Positions 17,774 to 26,984 of a DNA stretch of 64,000 bases are shown one piece after another. This DNA comes from Pseudomonadota bacterium. Its GTDB lineage: Bacteria; Pseudomonadota; Alphaproteobacteria; Rhizobiales; Beijerinckiaceae. The translations under genes and the position numbers were made by a program. The DNA lies in contig JAIUNR010000002.1 in assembly GCA_020161575.1 (NCBI GenBank), positions 310,001-374,000 on the forward strand, read 5' to 3'. Below the pieces are notes generated by a model that was not told where the DNA came from, searched no databases, and was given only the letters and a program-made list of their open reading frames with translations. Position 1 is the stretch's first letter; the number at the start of each line of letters is the position of its first letter.

Positions 17774-19060
17774 GTGCCGCCGGATATCGCCGTCCCGCCC
17801 TTCTCGTCCCATGCCGCGCGCGAGGCGCTTCTGTCCGAGGCGCATGCGCGGCCTTTCTTCCGGCTGGAGGCACCCGCGCGCATTCTCGCCTTTGCCTTCC
17901 TGCGTGGTGAAGCGGGCGCGGAAGAGTTACGCGCACGGCTCGATGCTTTCGCCCAAGCCCATGGCGTAAGCCCAGCGCCGCAGGGGGCACGGCATCATCG
18001 TCTGGCTCTGCCGCACGGCCTGTTCCGCTGGGAGGAGCACACCGAATTCACGAGCTATGTCTTCATGCTCAGCGGCGAAGCCGCGCGGCTTGATCTTTCG
18101 GGGGGCGAAGTGCTCCGCCTCATCGCGCTGCCGGAGCAGCCGGGGCCGCATCTTGTTTCGGTGGATCTTTCCGTTGTCAGCGAAAGCGAGGGCGAAGCCG
18201 CGCTCAGCCATGTGAAATCGGGGGTTGTTTCCCTGTCATCCTTCGAAGGTGGCCGGGCGCGCGTTGCCTCCGATTTCACGCCGGACGAGGCCGGTTTCGT
18301 CCGTTTCGTCATCGTCAACCGTGAGCTGTCCGATCGGGGCCTCGGCGCCCTCGCGCGCAATGTGATGGAGGTGGAATTCTATCGCATGCTCGCGCTGCTC
18401 GGGCTTCCCGAAGCGCAGCGCCTCGGCCCGATCATCCGCGAGATCGAGCGGGGCCTTGCCGATCTGGCGGGCGATCTCGTCCATCAGCGCACGCTGGAGG
18501 AAGGCGATGCACTCTTGATGCGCCTGACCGACATGACCGCGCGGATCGAGGCGGAAATCGCCCGCACGACCTTCCGCTTCGGCGCCACGCGTGCTTATGG
18601 CGCGATCCTGGCGGATCGCCTCAAACTGTTCGATGTGCCCGCTTCCGGCGAGGCGCCGGCCATCGCCTCCTTCCTTGATCGCCGCAACGCGCCGGCCCTG
18701 CGCACCTGCGAGCGGATGGAGGCCAATCTCGCCGATCTCGCGGCACGGCTCACGCGGGCCTCAAGCCTGCTGCGCACCCGGATCGACGTGGAACTCGCCA
18801 AGCAGAACAACGCGCTGCTCGCCAGCATGAGCGAGCGGACCCGGCTTCAGCTGCGTCTGCAGCAGACAGTCGAGGGGCTCTCGGTTGCCGCGATCAGCTA
18901 TTATGTCGTCGGGCTTGCCGCCTATCTGCTGAAAGGCGTGAAGGAGGGCGGCCTCCTCCCCGTGCCGCTTGATCTCGCGGTGGGGATCACGGTGCCTGCC
19001 GCGGTGCTTGCCATTGCCTTGGTCGTCCGGCGCATCCGCAACCGCCATGGCGGGGTCTAA
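17774..19060 (+). CDS. DUF3422 family membrane-anchored protein
   Basis: A 428-residue protein of a conserved but uncharacterised family. The start is a GTG preceded by CGGAGGA. The N-terminus contains AHARPFFRLEAPARI, typical of DUF3422, followed by a largely helical body with a likely coiled coil at about 330-370 (LLRTRIDVELAKQNNALLAS), and two C-terminal membrane helices (YYVVGLAAYLLKGV and LAVGITVPAAVLAIALVV) ending in RRIRNRHGG. The body is therefore probably cytoplasmic and tethered at its C-terminus. No function can be assigned; adjacency to soxX is probably incidental. Confidence 0.85.
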   Translation: MPPDIAVPPFSSHAAREALLSEAHARPFFRLEAPARILAFAFLRGEAGAEELRARLDAFAQAHGVSPAPQGARHHRLALPHGLFRWEEHTEFTSYVFMLSGEAARLDLSGGEVLRLIALPEQPGPHLVSVDLSVVSESEGEAALSHVKSGVVSLSSFEGGRARVASDFTPDEAGFVRFVIVNRELSDRGLGALARNVMEVEFYRMLALLGLPEAQRLGPIIREIERGLADLAGDLVHQRTLEEGDALLMRLTDMTARIEAEIARTTFRFGATRAYGAILADRLKLFDVPASGEAPAIASFLDRRNAPALRTCERMEANLADLAARLTRASSLLRTRIDVELAKQNNALLASMSERTRLQLRLQQTVEGLSVAAISYYVVGLAAYLLKGVKEGGLLPVPLDLAVGITVPAAVLAIALVVRRIRNRHGGV

Positions 19061-19152
19061 AGCGTTTTATGCTCCTGCGGATACCCGCCGATTGAAATAA
19101 ACTGCTTTAAAACAATGCGATAGGCTCGATATCGACCCGATTCGGCCAGATC

Positions 19153-19214
19153 GGCACCCAGTCCGCACAGGACTAGCACCAAATCCTCGCGATCGCTTTC
19201 ATCTTTGCGCAAAG
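19153..19214 (+). promoter_or_regulatory. Candidate regulatory region upstream of rpoN
   Basis: GGCAC-N5-CCGCA at 19153-19167 keeps the GG-N10-GC spacing of a sigma-54 promoter but has CC for the TT of the -12 element. A perfect 12-base palindrome, CTTTGCGCAAAG, follows at 19203-19214. Both lie within about 150 bases of the rpoN start. Autoregulation of rpoN is known in some rhizobia, but this match is weak. Confidence 0.25.
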
Positions 19215-19304
19215 AACGTGCTGCAATAATCGTGCCGAACGGGGTAGCCTGCTGATCGGATGATTCGGCAGATTGCCGGTCTGGTCGCGGAGCAGAACGG
19301 GGCG

Positions 19305-20855
19305 ATGTCACTCGGTCCCAAATTGATGATGCGCCAGAGCCAGTCTCTGGTGATGACGCCGCAGCTGCTGCAGGCGATCAAACTGCTGCAATTTTCCAGC
19401 CAGGAGCTGCAATCCTTCATCGAGGAAGAGCTTGAGCGCAACCCGATGCTCGAGCGCGACTCGCGCAGCGACGAGGCGCCCATCGCGCCCGAGGCCCCGC
19501 GCGACGATACCGCCCTCAACGCCGAGCCCGGCGATTGGGCCGGCGAGGAATTGCCCGCCGACCGCGCCACCCTCGAACGCGAGACCGGCACCGATTTCGA
19601 GAACGCCTTCCCTGACGAGGCCGTGTCCGACCAGCTCGCGCCGCAGGGCGATTCGCCGTTCTGGAACCTTTCCGGCGGTGGAGGCGGCGGCGTTTCGCTC
19701 GACGGCGATGATCCCAACCTCGAAGCCTTCTGTGCCGCGGCTTCCACGCTGCACGAGCATCTCGACAATCAGCTCGGCTGCACCGATACCGACGACCTCA
19801 CCCGGCTGATCGCCCAGCAGATCCTCGATCAGATCGACCAGACCGGCTATCTGCTCGAACCGCTCGAAACCATGGCAGAGCGGCTCGGCGTGCCGCTCGC
19901 GCGCTGCGAGATCGCGCTGGAACTGGTGCAGGGGTTCGATCCGGTGGGGATCGGCGCCCGCAATCTGGCGGAATGCCTGCGTCTCCAGCTACGCGAGCGG
20001 GACAGGCTCGATCCCGCCATGGCGGCGCTGATCGACAATCTCGATCTGCTGGGCAAGCGCGAATTCATCCAGCTGCGCAAGCTGTGCGGGGTGGATCAGG
20101 AAGATCTCGCCGAGATGATCGCCGAGATCCGGCGCCTCGATCCCAAGCCCGGCCTCATCTTCGGCGCGACGCTCATCGACCCCGTGACGCCGGATGTCTT
20201 CGTCCGCGCGACGCCGGATGGCGGATGGCAGGTCGAGCTGAATTCCGACGCGCTGCCGCGGGTGGTGGCGAACAAGAGCTTCTATGCCCGCGTTTCCGGC
20301 AAGAAATCACAGGACGGCCAGCAGAAGGAAGTCCGCACCTTCATCGACGAGGCCTGGACCAATGCCAACTGGATCGTGCGCAGCCTCGAACAGCGCGCCC
20401 GCACAATTCTCAAGGTCGCGAGTGAAATCGTACGCCAGCAGGATGCCTTCTTCACCTATGGCGTGGCGCATCTGAGGCCGTTGAACCTCAAGACCATCGC
20501 CGATCAGGTCTCGTTGCACGAATCGACCATCAGCCGCGTGACGGCGAACAAGTTCATGGCGACGCCGCGCGGCCTGTTCGAGATGAAGTATTTCTTCTCG
20601 ACCGCCATCGCCTCTTCGGATGGCGGCGAGGCGCTGTCCTCGGAAGCGGTCCGCTTCCGTATCCGCCAGCTCATCGACGCGGAAGCACCGAATGCGGTGC
20701 TCTCCGACGATGCCCTGGTCGACAAACTCAAGGAGATCGGCATCGATATCGCGCGCCGTACGGTCGCGAAGTATCGCGAGGGGATGGGCATCGCCTCCTC
20801 CTCGATCCGGCGGCGCGAGAAACTCGCCGCGCATCCGCAGGCGAGGGCCAGCTGA
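19305..20855 (+). CDS. rpoN: RNA polymerase sigma-54 factor
   Basis: Sigma factor for enhancer-dependent promoters such as nitrogen-assimilation genes. The N-terminal activator-interacting region is LMMRQSQSLVMTPQLLQAIKL, an acidic linker follows, then the core-binding domain, the helix-turn-helix (TIADQVSLHESTISRVT) and the RpoN box ARRTVAKYRE (483-492). The ATG at 19305 (MSLGPKL) matches the usual family start; an ATG at 19260 would add 15 residues. Downstream hpf and ptsN form the classic rpoN cluster. Confidence 0.95.
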   Translation: MSLGPKLMMRQSQSLVMTPQLLQAIKLLQFSSQELQSFIEEELERNPMLERDSRSDEAPIAPEAPRDDTALNAEPGDWAGEELPADRATLERETGTDFENAFPDEAVSDQLAPQGDSPFWNLSGGGGGGVSLDGDDPNLEAFCAAASTLHEHLDNQLGCTDTDDLTRLIAQQILDQIDQTGYLLEPLETMAERLGVPLARCEIALELVQGFDPVGIGARNLAECLRLQLRERDRLDPAMAALIDNLDLLGKREFIQLRKLCGVDQEDLAEMIAEIRRLDPKPGLIFGATLIDPVTPDVFVRATPDGGWQVELNSDALPRVVANKSFYARVSGKKSQDGQQKEVRTFIDEAWTNANWIVRSLEQRARTILKVASEIVRQQDAFFTYGVAHLRPLNLKTIADQVSLHESTISRVTANKFMATPRGLFEMKYFFSTAIASSDGGEALSSEAVRFRIRQLIDAEAPNAVLSDDALVDKLKEIGIDIARRTVAKYREGMGIASSSIRRREKLAAHPQARAS

Positions 20856-21065
20856 GCGAAGCCGCGCCTGCCGCAACGCAATGATCCAGATCGTTGACTT
20901 TGCCGGAAGCGCGGACGTAGCCTCAACTCAACAACCAAGACAGGAGAATCCCCGACACAATCCCCGCCAAAGCCATCGCCGCCGGTTCACCGGCTTAGTT
21001 CAACGACGATCGGTCGGCAGGCCTCACAGCAGGCGACCGGCCATCCAAAGGCAAAGGTTACTTTC

Positions 21066-21650
21066 ATGGCGATTCGCGTTTCCGGAAAAAATATCGATCT
21101 CGGCGACGTCCTGCGCGGGCAGGCCGAGGGGCGGCTCAACGAGGCCATACGGAAATATGTCGATGCGGGATATTCGGGGCATGTGACGGTGACGCGCGAC
21201 GGGTTCGGCTTCAAGACCGAATGCGCTGTTCATTTCGATCACGGCCCGGTGATGCATGTCTCGGGCGAAGCCGCCGATGCTTATCAGAGCCTTGGGATCG
21301 CGATCGAGCGGATCGCCAAGCAATTGCGCCGCTTCAAGCGCAAACGCGACCGCAAGCCGGTGGAGAAACCCGGTGAACTCGCCGCTTCGCAAGCACCCTA
21401 TCTCAACGGCCATGCCAACCACGATTTCCACGATGACGACGATGACGATATCATCGAGATGACGGGCGCCGGCGCCGCGATCATCGCCGAACCCGTGGAA
21501 AACGCCCCGTCACATTCCACAACAACGGCCGTTGCCGCTTTCGAGCGCTCCGACGCGCCGGTCCTCGTGTTTCGCAACAGCGGCACGGCGCGCATCAACG
21601 TCCTCTACCGCAGGCCGGATGGCCATTACGGTTGGGTCGATATCGGCTGA
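21066..21650 (+). CDS. hpf: Ribosome hibernation promoting factor, long form
   Basis: Binds the 30S subunit and promotes 100S ribosome dimers in stationary phase. The N-terminal HPF/YfiA domain covers about 1-105 (IRVSGKNIDLGDVLRG to KRFKRKRDRK-like basic end). A linker with a run of seven aspartates near residue 124 separates it from the C-terminal dimerisation domain (APVLVFRNSGTARINVLYRR, then DGHYGWVDIG). At 194 residues it is the long form common in alphaproteobacteria. It lies between rpoN and ptsN. Confidence 0.93.
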   Translation: MAIRVSGKNIDLGDVLRGQAEGRLNEAIRKYVDAGYSGHVTVTRDGFGFKTECAVHFDHGPVMHVSGEAADAYQSLGIAIERIAKQLRRFKRKRDRKPVEKPGELAASQAPYLNGHANHDFHDDDDDDIIEMTGAGAAIIAEPVENAPSHSTTTAVAAFERSDAPVLVFRNSGTARINVLYRRPDGHYGWVDIG

Positions 21651-21719
21651 CGGCGAAGAAGAAGGGGGATTGCCAAAATCGGAATTCCCCTTCCCTCGAT
21701 CTTCGGGTAGAGGGTTCCT

Positions 21720-22184
21720 ATGACGGTGGCGTCCCTCATTGTGCCGGAAGCGGTGGTTGCCGGGATTAAAGGCAACGGGAAAAAGCAGGTTCTTCAAGAA
21801 CTTGCTGCTGAAGCCGCGCGCGTTTCCGGCTTGTCTGAACGGGCTGTTTTCGAAACATTGCTCCAGCGCGAACGGCTGGGCACAACGGCGATCGGGCAGG
21901 GAATCGCCATTCCCCATGGCCGGATCGCCGGGCTGGACAAGCTCGTCGGGCTGTTTGCCCGGCTCGCCCGGCCGATCGATTTCGAGGCGCTGGACGGCGA
22001 GCCGGTCGATCTCGTCTTCGTGCTGCTCGCGCCGGAGGATGCCGGCGCCGACCATCTTCAGGCCCTGGCCAAGATCGCGCGCCTGTTCCGCACCCCGAAC
22101 ATGGCGCAGAAGCTGCGCCAGACCGAAGATCCCGCAGCGCTCTACGCCATTCTCACCACCAGCGGTGCCTCGCGCGCGGCCTGA
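21720..22184 (+). CDS. ptsN: Nitrogen-type PTS EIIA protein PtsN
   Basis: Regulatory EIIA-Ntr protein of 154 residues that accepts phosphate from the HPr-type carrier. The phospho-acceptor is His66 in IGQGIAIPHGRI, and the fold-conserved stretch DGEPVDLVFVLLAPEDAGADHLQAL follows. The ATG follows AGAGGG at good spacing. Its partners in this window are the HPr, HprK and EIIA genes near 49-50 kb; the Enzyme I (ptsP) is not seen. Confidence 0.95.
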   Translation: MTVASLIVPEAVVAGIKGNGKKQVLQELAAEAARVSGLSERAVFETLLQRERLGTTAIGQGIAIPHGRIAGLDKLVGLFARLARPIDFEALDGEPVDLVFVLLAPEDAGADHLQALAKIARLFRTPNMAQKLRQTEDPAALYAILTTSGASRAA

Positions 22185-22193
22185 TGGCTGGCC

Positions 22194-22694
22194 TCAATGC
22201 TTGCTGTCGCCGGAAGCGCGGTCCGTCAGGGCCATCAAAAGGCCGGACACCACGAAAACCAGATGAATCCCGACGAGCCAGCCCAGTTCGCGGTCGCTCA
22301 TGTTGCGGACATTCATGAAGCCCTTGAGCAGCTGGATCGCCGAGATCGCGACGATCGAGGACAAAAGCTTCAGCTTCAGCCCCGAGAAGTCGATCTTGCC
22401 CATCCATTCCGGCCAGTCGCGCGTCGTATCGACCTCGATCCGGGAGACGAAATTCTCGTAGCCCGAGAAAATCACGATGACGATCAGCGAGCCTGTCAGC
22501 GTCAGATCGACCAGGGCAAGGATGCCGAGAATGACATCCGCCTCGCTCGAGGTGACGGAATGGGAGACAAAATGCCAAGTCTCCTGCCCCGCCTTCACGA
22601 GGAGGCCGCAGAGCGCGAAGACCAGCATCACGTAGAACGGTGCCAGCAGCCAGCGGCTCATGAAGAGGAAACGTTCAAGATACCGTTCGATCAT
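22194..22694 (-). CDS. UPF0114 (YqhA-like, TIGR00645) membrane protein
   Basis: A 166-residue inner-membrane protein with about four helices: 12-36, 55-80, a third around LKLLSSIVAISAIQLLKG, and LGWLVGIHLVFVVSGLLMAL. The N-terminus MIERYLERFLFMSRWLLAP and the cytoplasmic stretch GYENFVSRIEV are family signatures. The family's function is unknown. It is convergent with ptsN, with 9 bases between the genes. Confidence 0.88.
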   Translation of the reverse strand: MIERYLERFLFMSRWLLAPFYVMLVFALCGLLVKAGQETWHFVSHSVTSSEADVILGILALVDLTLTGSLIVIVIFSGYENFVSRIEVDTTRDWPEWMGKIDFSGLKLKLLSSIVAISAIQLLKGFMNVRNMSDRELGWLVGIHLVFVVSGLLMALTDRASGDSKH

Positions 22695-22769
22695 GGCGCG
22701 CCCCTGCTCCAGCCATTGCTTTTACGAGCCGATTAGCACCGCCCGACGCGCCTGCAAAGCCCGATCGCT

Positions 22770-23441
22770 TCAGGGCGCGCGCATGAGTCCGATCGGGCAC
22801 GCAACGCCTGTTCCACCGATGCCGCAATACCCCCCGGGGTTCTTCGCCAGATATTGCTGGTGGTATTCTTCGGCGAAGTAAAAAGCGCCGAGTTCGGCGA
22901 TTTCGGTGGTGATCTCCCCGAAGCCACGCGCGGCAAGCGCCGCCGCATAGGCGCCGCGCGAAGCCTCGGCCGCCGCGCGTTGCATCTGCGAGGTGACATA
23001 GATGCCGGAGCGATATTGCGTGCCGATATCGTTGCCCTGCCGCATCCCCTGCGTCGGGTCATGGTTCTCCCAGAAGACACGGAGCAGGTCGTCATAGCCG
23101 ATGCGCGCGGGATCGAAAGCCACAAGCACCACCTCGTTATGGCCGGTGAGCCCCGAGCACACTTCCTCATAGGTGGGATTTTGGGTCAGCCCGGCGGCAT
23201 ATCCCACCGCCGTCACCCAGATACCCTCCCCCTGCTGCCAGAATTTCCGCTCCGCGCCCCAGAAGCAACCAAGCCCGAAAACGGCGGTTTCAATCCCCGT
23301 GGGATAAGGCGGCTGGATTGGCCTGCCGGAGACAAAATGTGCCTGCGCGGTGGGAATGGGGGCCGCCCGGCCCGGCAAGGCTTCCGAACGTGACGGCATT
23401 TCAAGCTTTTTGTTCAATCCGAACACGCTTTTGCCCTCCAT
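22770..23441 (-). CDS. msrA: Peptide methionine-S-sulfoxide reductase MsrA
   Basis: Repairs methionine-S-sulfoxide in proteins. The catalytic motif is GCFWGAE with Cys59, the substrate loop is [21 protein letters not shown], and a resolving-cysteine region lies near the C-terminus ([14 protein letters not shown]). The chosen ATG at 23441 gives 223 residues and an N-terminus ([20 protein letters not shown]) that aligns with E. coli MsrA. The frame stays open upstream to 23600, but those residues do not look conserved. Confidence 0.93.
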   Translation of the reverse strand: MEGKSVFGLNKKLEMPSRSEALPGRAAPIPTAQAHFVSGRPIQPPYPTGIETAVFGLGCFWGAERKFWQQGEGIWVTAVGYAAGLTQNPTYEEVCSGLTGHNEVVLVAFDPARIGYDDLLRVFWENHDPTQGMRQGNDIGTQYRSGIYVTSQMQRAAAEASRGAYAAALAARGFGEITTEIAELGAFYFAEEYHQQYLAKNPGGYCGIGGTGVACPIGLMRAP

Positions 23442-23655
23442 CTCACGACCGACGCCACACAAATGGAGCGCGCATTGCCAGTGTGCAAGAGATCCCGGCC
23501 AGGGCCTCATCACATGTCCTTGAGGACGCAGAACCCTCCGGGATAAAAACTGCTCCGCATCGCCGAGGAGCTTCTTGCATTTTTCATCCGCGCCCGTCAT
23601 AAGGCGCCCTTGCTCCGGCTTGGCCGGATCGGCTCACCCTCGCGGGCGAGCGGTA

Positions 23656-23745
23656 GGACAGGTGGCCGAGTGGTTGAAGGCGCACGCCTGGAACGCGTGT
23701 ATAGGGGCAACTCTATCGAGGGTTCGAATCCCTCCCTGTCCGCCA
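23656..23745 (+). tRNA. tRNA-Ser(GGA)
   Basis: Full cloverleaf with a long variable arm as expected for a class II tRNA. The acceptor GGACAGG pairs with CCTGTCC, followed by G and an encoded CCA. The anticodon stem CACGC/GCGTG encloses the loop CTGGAAC with anticodon GGA. The T-loop is TTCGAAT. It reads UCC and UCU serine codons. Confidence 0.97.
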
Positions 23746-23764
23746 GAATCCTTTTCAATTGAAA

Positions 23765-23925
23765 CCGATACGGCCAAGCAGCCTTCGCGCTGCGCAAGGC
23801 CGCGCACAGCCTGACAGCCAAGCGCTACCCCGCCAAGCACCCGAACAGGGTGACCAACAACGCTCTGGCGCAACGCACAGGCGAGCGGGACGGCGACATG
23901 CCGCCAGATCTGATGGAATTTTTGA
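23765..23925 (+). pseudogene. Possible coding relic between two tRNA genes
   Basis: Between tRNA-Ser and tRNA-Arg one plus-strand frame reads on without a stop from about 23765 ([16 protein letters not shown], later [14 protein letters not shown]) and continues into the tRNA-Arg complement. No start codon with a ribosome site is visible and I do not recognise the product. The composition is protein-like rather than spacer-like, so a fragment of a lost gene or integrated element is possible. Confidence 0.2.
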
Positions 23926-23927
23926 AT

Positions 23928-24004
23928 TGGCGCACCCGGCAGGATTCGAACCTGCGACCTTTGGATTCGGAATCCAACACTCTATCCAGCTGAGCTACGG
24001 GTGC
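23928..24004 (-). tRNA. tRNA-Arg(CCG)
   Basis: On the minus strand the acceptor GCACCCG pairs with CGGGTGC, followed by G and an encoded CCA. The anticodon stem TTGGA/TCCAA encloses TTCCGAA with anticodon CCG, which reads CGG arginine codons. The D-arm AGCTCAGCTGGATAGAGT and T-loop TTCGAAT are standard. Confidence 0.97.
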
Positions 24005-24068
24005 TTCGCGTTCCGTTTAGCGGATCGCGAGCATCGCTGCAATGGCCATCGGGAAGGTATGGCGCCGA

Positions 24069-25034
24069 TTAAAGCCCCTCGAAGAGCAAGCTCGAAATAT
24101 AGCGCTCCGCAAAGGAAGGTACGATGAACACGATGTTCTTGCCCGCATTTTCCGACCGGCGGGCGAGTTCCAGAGCGGCGGCCGTCGCCGCGCCCGAAGA
24201 AATGCCGCCCGGCACGCCTTCCGTGCGCGCAAGCAGGCGCGCCGTGGAAATCGCGGTGGCGCTGTCGATCTTTATGATCTCGTCGATCACGGCGCGATCG
24301 AGGATATCCGGCACGAAACCGGCGCCGATCCCCTGAATCTTGTGCGGGCCGGGCTCGCCGCCAGAGAGGACCGGGCTTTCCACCGGCTCGACCGCAACCA
24401 CCTGGAGCCCCGGCTTGCGCGGCTTGAGCACCTGCCCGACACCTGTGACCGTTCCGCCCGTGCCCACCCCCGCGACAAAGATATCGACGGCGCCATCGGT
24501 ATCGTTCCAGATCTCCTCGGCGGTGGTCGCGCGATGGATCGCCGGATTGGCCGGGTTCTTGAACTGTTGCGGAATGACGGCCCCCGGCGTCTGCGCGACG
24601 ATCTCCTCGGCCTTGGCGATGGCCCCCTTCATGCCTTTTGCACCCTCGGTGAGCACGAGTTCGGCGCCGAGATAAACAAGCATCTTGCGCCGCTCGACCG
24701 ACATGGTCTCCGGCATGGTGAGGATGAGACGATAGCCCTTCGCAGCCGCCACGAAGGCGAGCGCGATCCCCGTATTGCCCGAGGTCGGCTCGACCAGAAC
24801 GGTCTTGCCCGGCGCGATCAGGCCAGCGGCTTCCGCCGCCTCGATCATGGAAACGCCGATACGATCCTTGACGGAAGAGATGGGGTTGAAGAATTCAAGC
24901 TTCGCGAGAAGATTGGCCTTCACACCCTCGGCTTTCGCAAGTCGATCCAGCCGCACGAGCGGCGTGTTGCCGATGGTTTCGGTGATCGAAGAATAGACCC
25001 GGCCCCGACCCGGCTTCGTTGCAGCACCCGACAT
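24069..25034 (-). CDS. cysK: Cysteine synthase A (O-acetylserine sulfhydrylase)
   Basis: PLP enzyme joining sulfide to O-acetylserine. Lys56 in [11 protein letters not shown] forms the Schiff base, TSGNTGI (84-90) is the substrate loop, and [12 protein letters not shown] binds the PLP phosphate. The 321-residue length and the C-terminal [15 protein letters not shown] are typical of CysK. It is transcribed alone from a 124-base AT-rich gap that carries inverted repeats. Confidence 0.96.
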   Translation of the reverse strand: MSGAATKPGRGRVYSSITETIGNTPLVRLDRLAKAEGVKANLLAKLEFFNPISSVKDRIGVSMIEAAEAAGLIAPGKTVLVEPTSGNTGIALAFVAAAKGYRLILTMPETMSVERRKMLVYLGAELVLTEGAKGMKGAIAKAEEIVAQTPGAVIPQQFKNPANPAIHRATTAEEIWNDTDGAVDIFVAGVGTGGTVTGVGQVLKPRKPGLQVVAVEPVESPVLSGGEPGPHKIQGIGAGFVPDILDRAVIDEIIKIDSATAISTARLLARTEGVPGGISSGAATAAALELARRSENAGKNIVFIVPSFAERYISSLLFEGL

Positions 25035-25106
25035 GACAAACTCCCGTTTTGGCTTGTCAGGAAGCTAAGGCTCGACGAAAGAAGAAACAAGTTCCCTGAA
25101 ATTACG

Positions 25107-25155
25107 TTTTTTGAGGCAAGAATAGAATATTCTTCTTTATTTTGCCGCTCAAAAA
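25107..25155. promoter_or_regulatory. Nested inverted repeats between cysK and dut
   Basis: An outer pair, TTTTTGAG-GCAA on the left and TTGC-CG-CTCAAAAA on the right, encloses a perfect inner repeat AAGAATA-GAA-TATTCTT (25118-25134). The element lies just after the dut stop and within the cysK promoter region. It may act as a terminator for dut, as a binding site controlling cysK, or both. Confidence 0.5.
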
Positions 25156-25158
25156 GGA

Positions 25159-25629
25159 TCAAACTCCCGTTGATCCAAAACCGCCAGCCCCGCGCGCGGT
25201 CTCGTCGGTCGCGGTCACCTCGCGGATCACGGCCTGCGTCACCGGCGCGATCACGCATTGGGCAATGCGCATGCCGCGCGTGATCTCGAATGGCACCGAA
25301 CCGAGATTGATCAGGATAACCTGCACCTCGCCGCGATAATCCGCATCGACAGTGCCGGGCGTGTTGAGGACGGTAACCCCGTTCTTCAGCGCAAGGCCCG
25401 AGCGGGGGCGGATCTGCGCCTCGAAACCCGGTTCGAGCATGAAGACGAGACCGGTTGGCACCAGCGCGCGGGCACCGGGATTGAGCGTAAGCGGCGCATT
25501 CTCCGCAATGGCGGCGGCAAGATCGAAGCCGGCGGCATCCGCGCTCTGGTAAGCCGGAAGCGGCAAGTCCTGCGCATGGGGAAGGCGCTTGAGGCCAAGG
25601 TTGGCGCGATTTGGGCTGGGAGTGTTCAC
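25159..25629 (-). CDS. dut: Deoxyuridine 5'-triphosphate nucleotidohydrolase
   Basis: Hydrolyses dUTP to dUMP and diphosphate, keeping uracil out of DNA. The five motifs of the homotrimeric family can be followed, among them [31 protein letters not shown] and the C-terminal Gly-rich arm [11 protein letters not shown]. At 156 residues it has normal length. The start is a GTG one base after the coaBC stop, with GGAAGGAAAG as ribosome site inside coaBC. Confidence 0.96.
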   Translation of the reverse strand: MNTPSPNRANLGLKRLPHAQDLPLPAYQSADAAGFDLAAAIAENAPLTLNPGARALVPTGLVFMLEPGFEAQIRPRSGLALKNGVTVLNTPGTVDADYRGEVQVILINLGSVPFEITRGMRIAQCVIAPVTQAVIREVTATDETARGAGGFGSTGV

Positions 25630-25630
25630 G

Positions 25631-26938
25631 TCAACTTTCCTTCCTGCCCGCGAGCACGGCAGCGAAATGGCGGATCAGCGCGGTAGCGACCTCCGCTTTG
25701 CTCATCTCCGGCAGGGTATCAACCCCTTCCGCCGCGATGAGATGGACGAGGTTGCGATCGCCGCCCATCACGCCGGAAGCAGGCGAGACATCGTTCGCCA
25801 CGATGATGTCGCAGCCCTTGCGCATCCGCTTCGCGCTGGCATGCTCGATCACCTTCTCGGTTTCCGCGGCGAAACCGACCACGAGCGGCGGACGCTGATC
25901 CGGGTGCCGCGCGATACGCGCGAGAATATCGGGATTCTCCGCGAGCTGGAGCGGAGGAATGGCCTGACCATCCTTCTTGAGCTTCTGCCCGGCCTCTTCC
26001 CTGACGCGCCAATCCGCGACGGCGGCCGCGAAGATGGCGAGATCGGCCGGCAGGGCCGCTTCCACCGCCTGATCCATCTCGCGCGCGGTTTCAACCTTGA
26101 CCAGCATCACGCCGGCGGGTGCCGGCAGGCTCACAGGGCCGGAAACCAGCGTCACGCGCGCGCCTGCCGCCCGCGCCGCCTCGGCCAGCGCGTAACCCTG
26201 CTTGCCTGAGGAGCGGTTGGCGATGTAGCGCACGGGATCGATGGGTTCATGGGTCGGCCCCGCGGTAATCAGCACATGCCTGCCCGCGAGCAACCCCTCG
26301 CCCCGGCGGGGCGGCGCAAGCTCCGCGATCGGCGCGGGCGGCGGCATGGGCATTCCCTTAGACATTCCCTTGGACATTCCCTTGGACATCCCCTTCGCGC
26401 CGAGCAGATCGCCGATCGCGGCGAGAATCTCGACAGGCTCCGCCATGCGGCCCGGCCCGTATTCGCCGCAGGCCATGTCGCCCTCGTTCGGACCGACGAA
26501 GGAGACACCGTCGCGCCGGAGCGTTTCGAGATTGCGCTGGGTCGCGGGATGAAGCCACATGCGCACATTCATCGCCGGCGCCATCAGGACCGGCTTGTCG
26601 GTCGCAAGCAGCGTCGTGGAAGCAAGATCATTGGCAATCCCGTTGGCCGCCTTGGCCATGAGATCGGCGGTCGCGGGCGCGACCACCACGAGATCCGCCG
26701 CGCGGGAAAGCTCGATATGCCCCATCTCGATTTCGTCGGTGAGCGAGAACAGCTCCTCGTTGACCTTGTTGCCCGAGAGGCTCGCGAGCGTCAGCGGCGT
26801 GACGAATTGCGCGCCGGCTTTGGTCAGGATCACGCGCGTCGCGCCGCCCGATTTGGCGATGAGTCGCACGAGTTCCGCCGCCTTGTAGGCCGCGATGCCG
26901 CCGCCGATGATCAGAAGAATGGAACGGCCTTCGAGCAT
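25631..26938 (-). CDS. coaBC: Bifunctional phosphopantothenoylcysteine decarboxylase/synthetase CoaBC
   Basis: Performs two steps of CoA synthesis. The N-terminal flavin decarboxylase (CoaC) has His74 in [12 protein letters not shown], the PAMN loop (121-124) and active-site Cys157 in GDMACGEYG. The C-terminal synthetase (CoaB) starts near 220 with [19 protein letters not shown] and [15 protein letters not shown]. The linker carries four KGM(S) units (182-197) and a Pro-rich tail. It sits in the minus-strand series ubiE-ubiB-coaBC-dut. Confidence 0.96.
   Translation of the reverse strand: MLEGRSILLIIGGGIAAYKAAELVRLIAKSGGATRVILTKAGAQFVTPLTLASLSGNKVNEELFSLTDEIEMGHIELSRAADLVVVAPATADLMAKAANGIANDLASTTLLATDKPVLMAPAMNVRMWLHPATQRNLETLRRDGVSFVGPNEGDMACGEYGPGRMAEPVEILAAIGDLLGAKGMSKGMSKGMSKGMPMPPPAPIAELAPPRRGEGLLAGRHVLITAGPTHEPIDPVRYIANRSSGKQGYALAEAARAAGARVTLVSGPVSLPAPAGVMLVKVETAREMDQAVEAALPADLAIFAAAVADWRVREEAGQKLKKDGQAIPPLQLAENPDILARIARHPDQRPPLVVGFAAETEKVIEHASAKRMRKGCDIIVANDVSPASGVMGGDRNLVHLIAAEGVDTLPEMSKAEVATALIRHFAAVLAGRKES
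26348..26395 (-). repeat. In-frame 12-bp tandem repeat in the coaBC linker
   Basis: Four near-identical 12-base units, each with a core like TTGGACATTCCC on the plus strand, encode [16 protein letters not shown] between the two CoaBC domains. Being multiples of three, copy-number changes would lengthen the linker without a frameshift. Confidence 0.9.
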
Positions 26939-26984
26939 CGCGATCTCCTTTTCATCCCCGTAAAAAACATCACGGGACGCCGCC

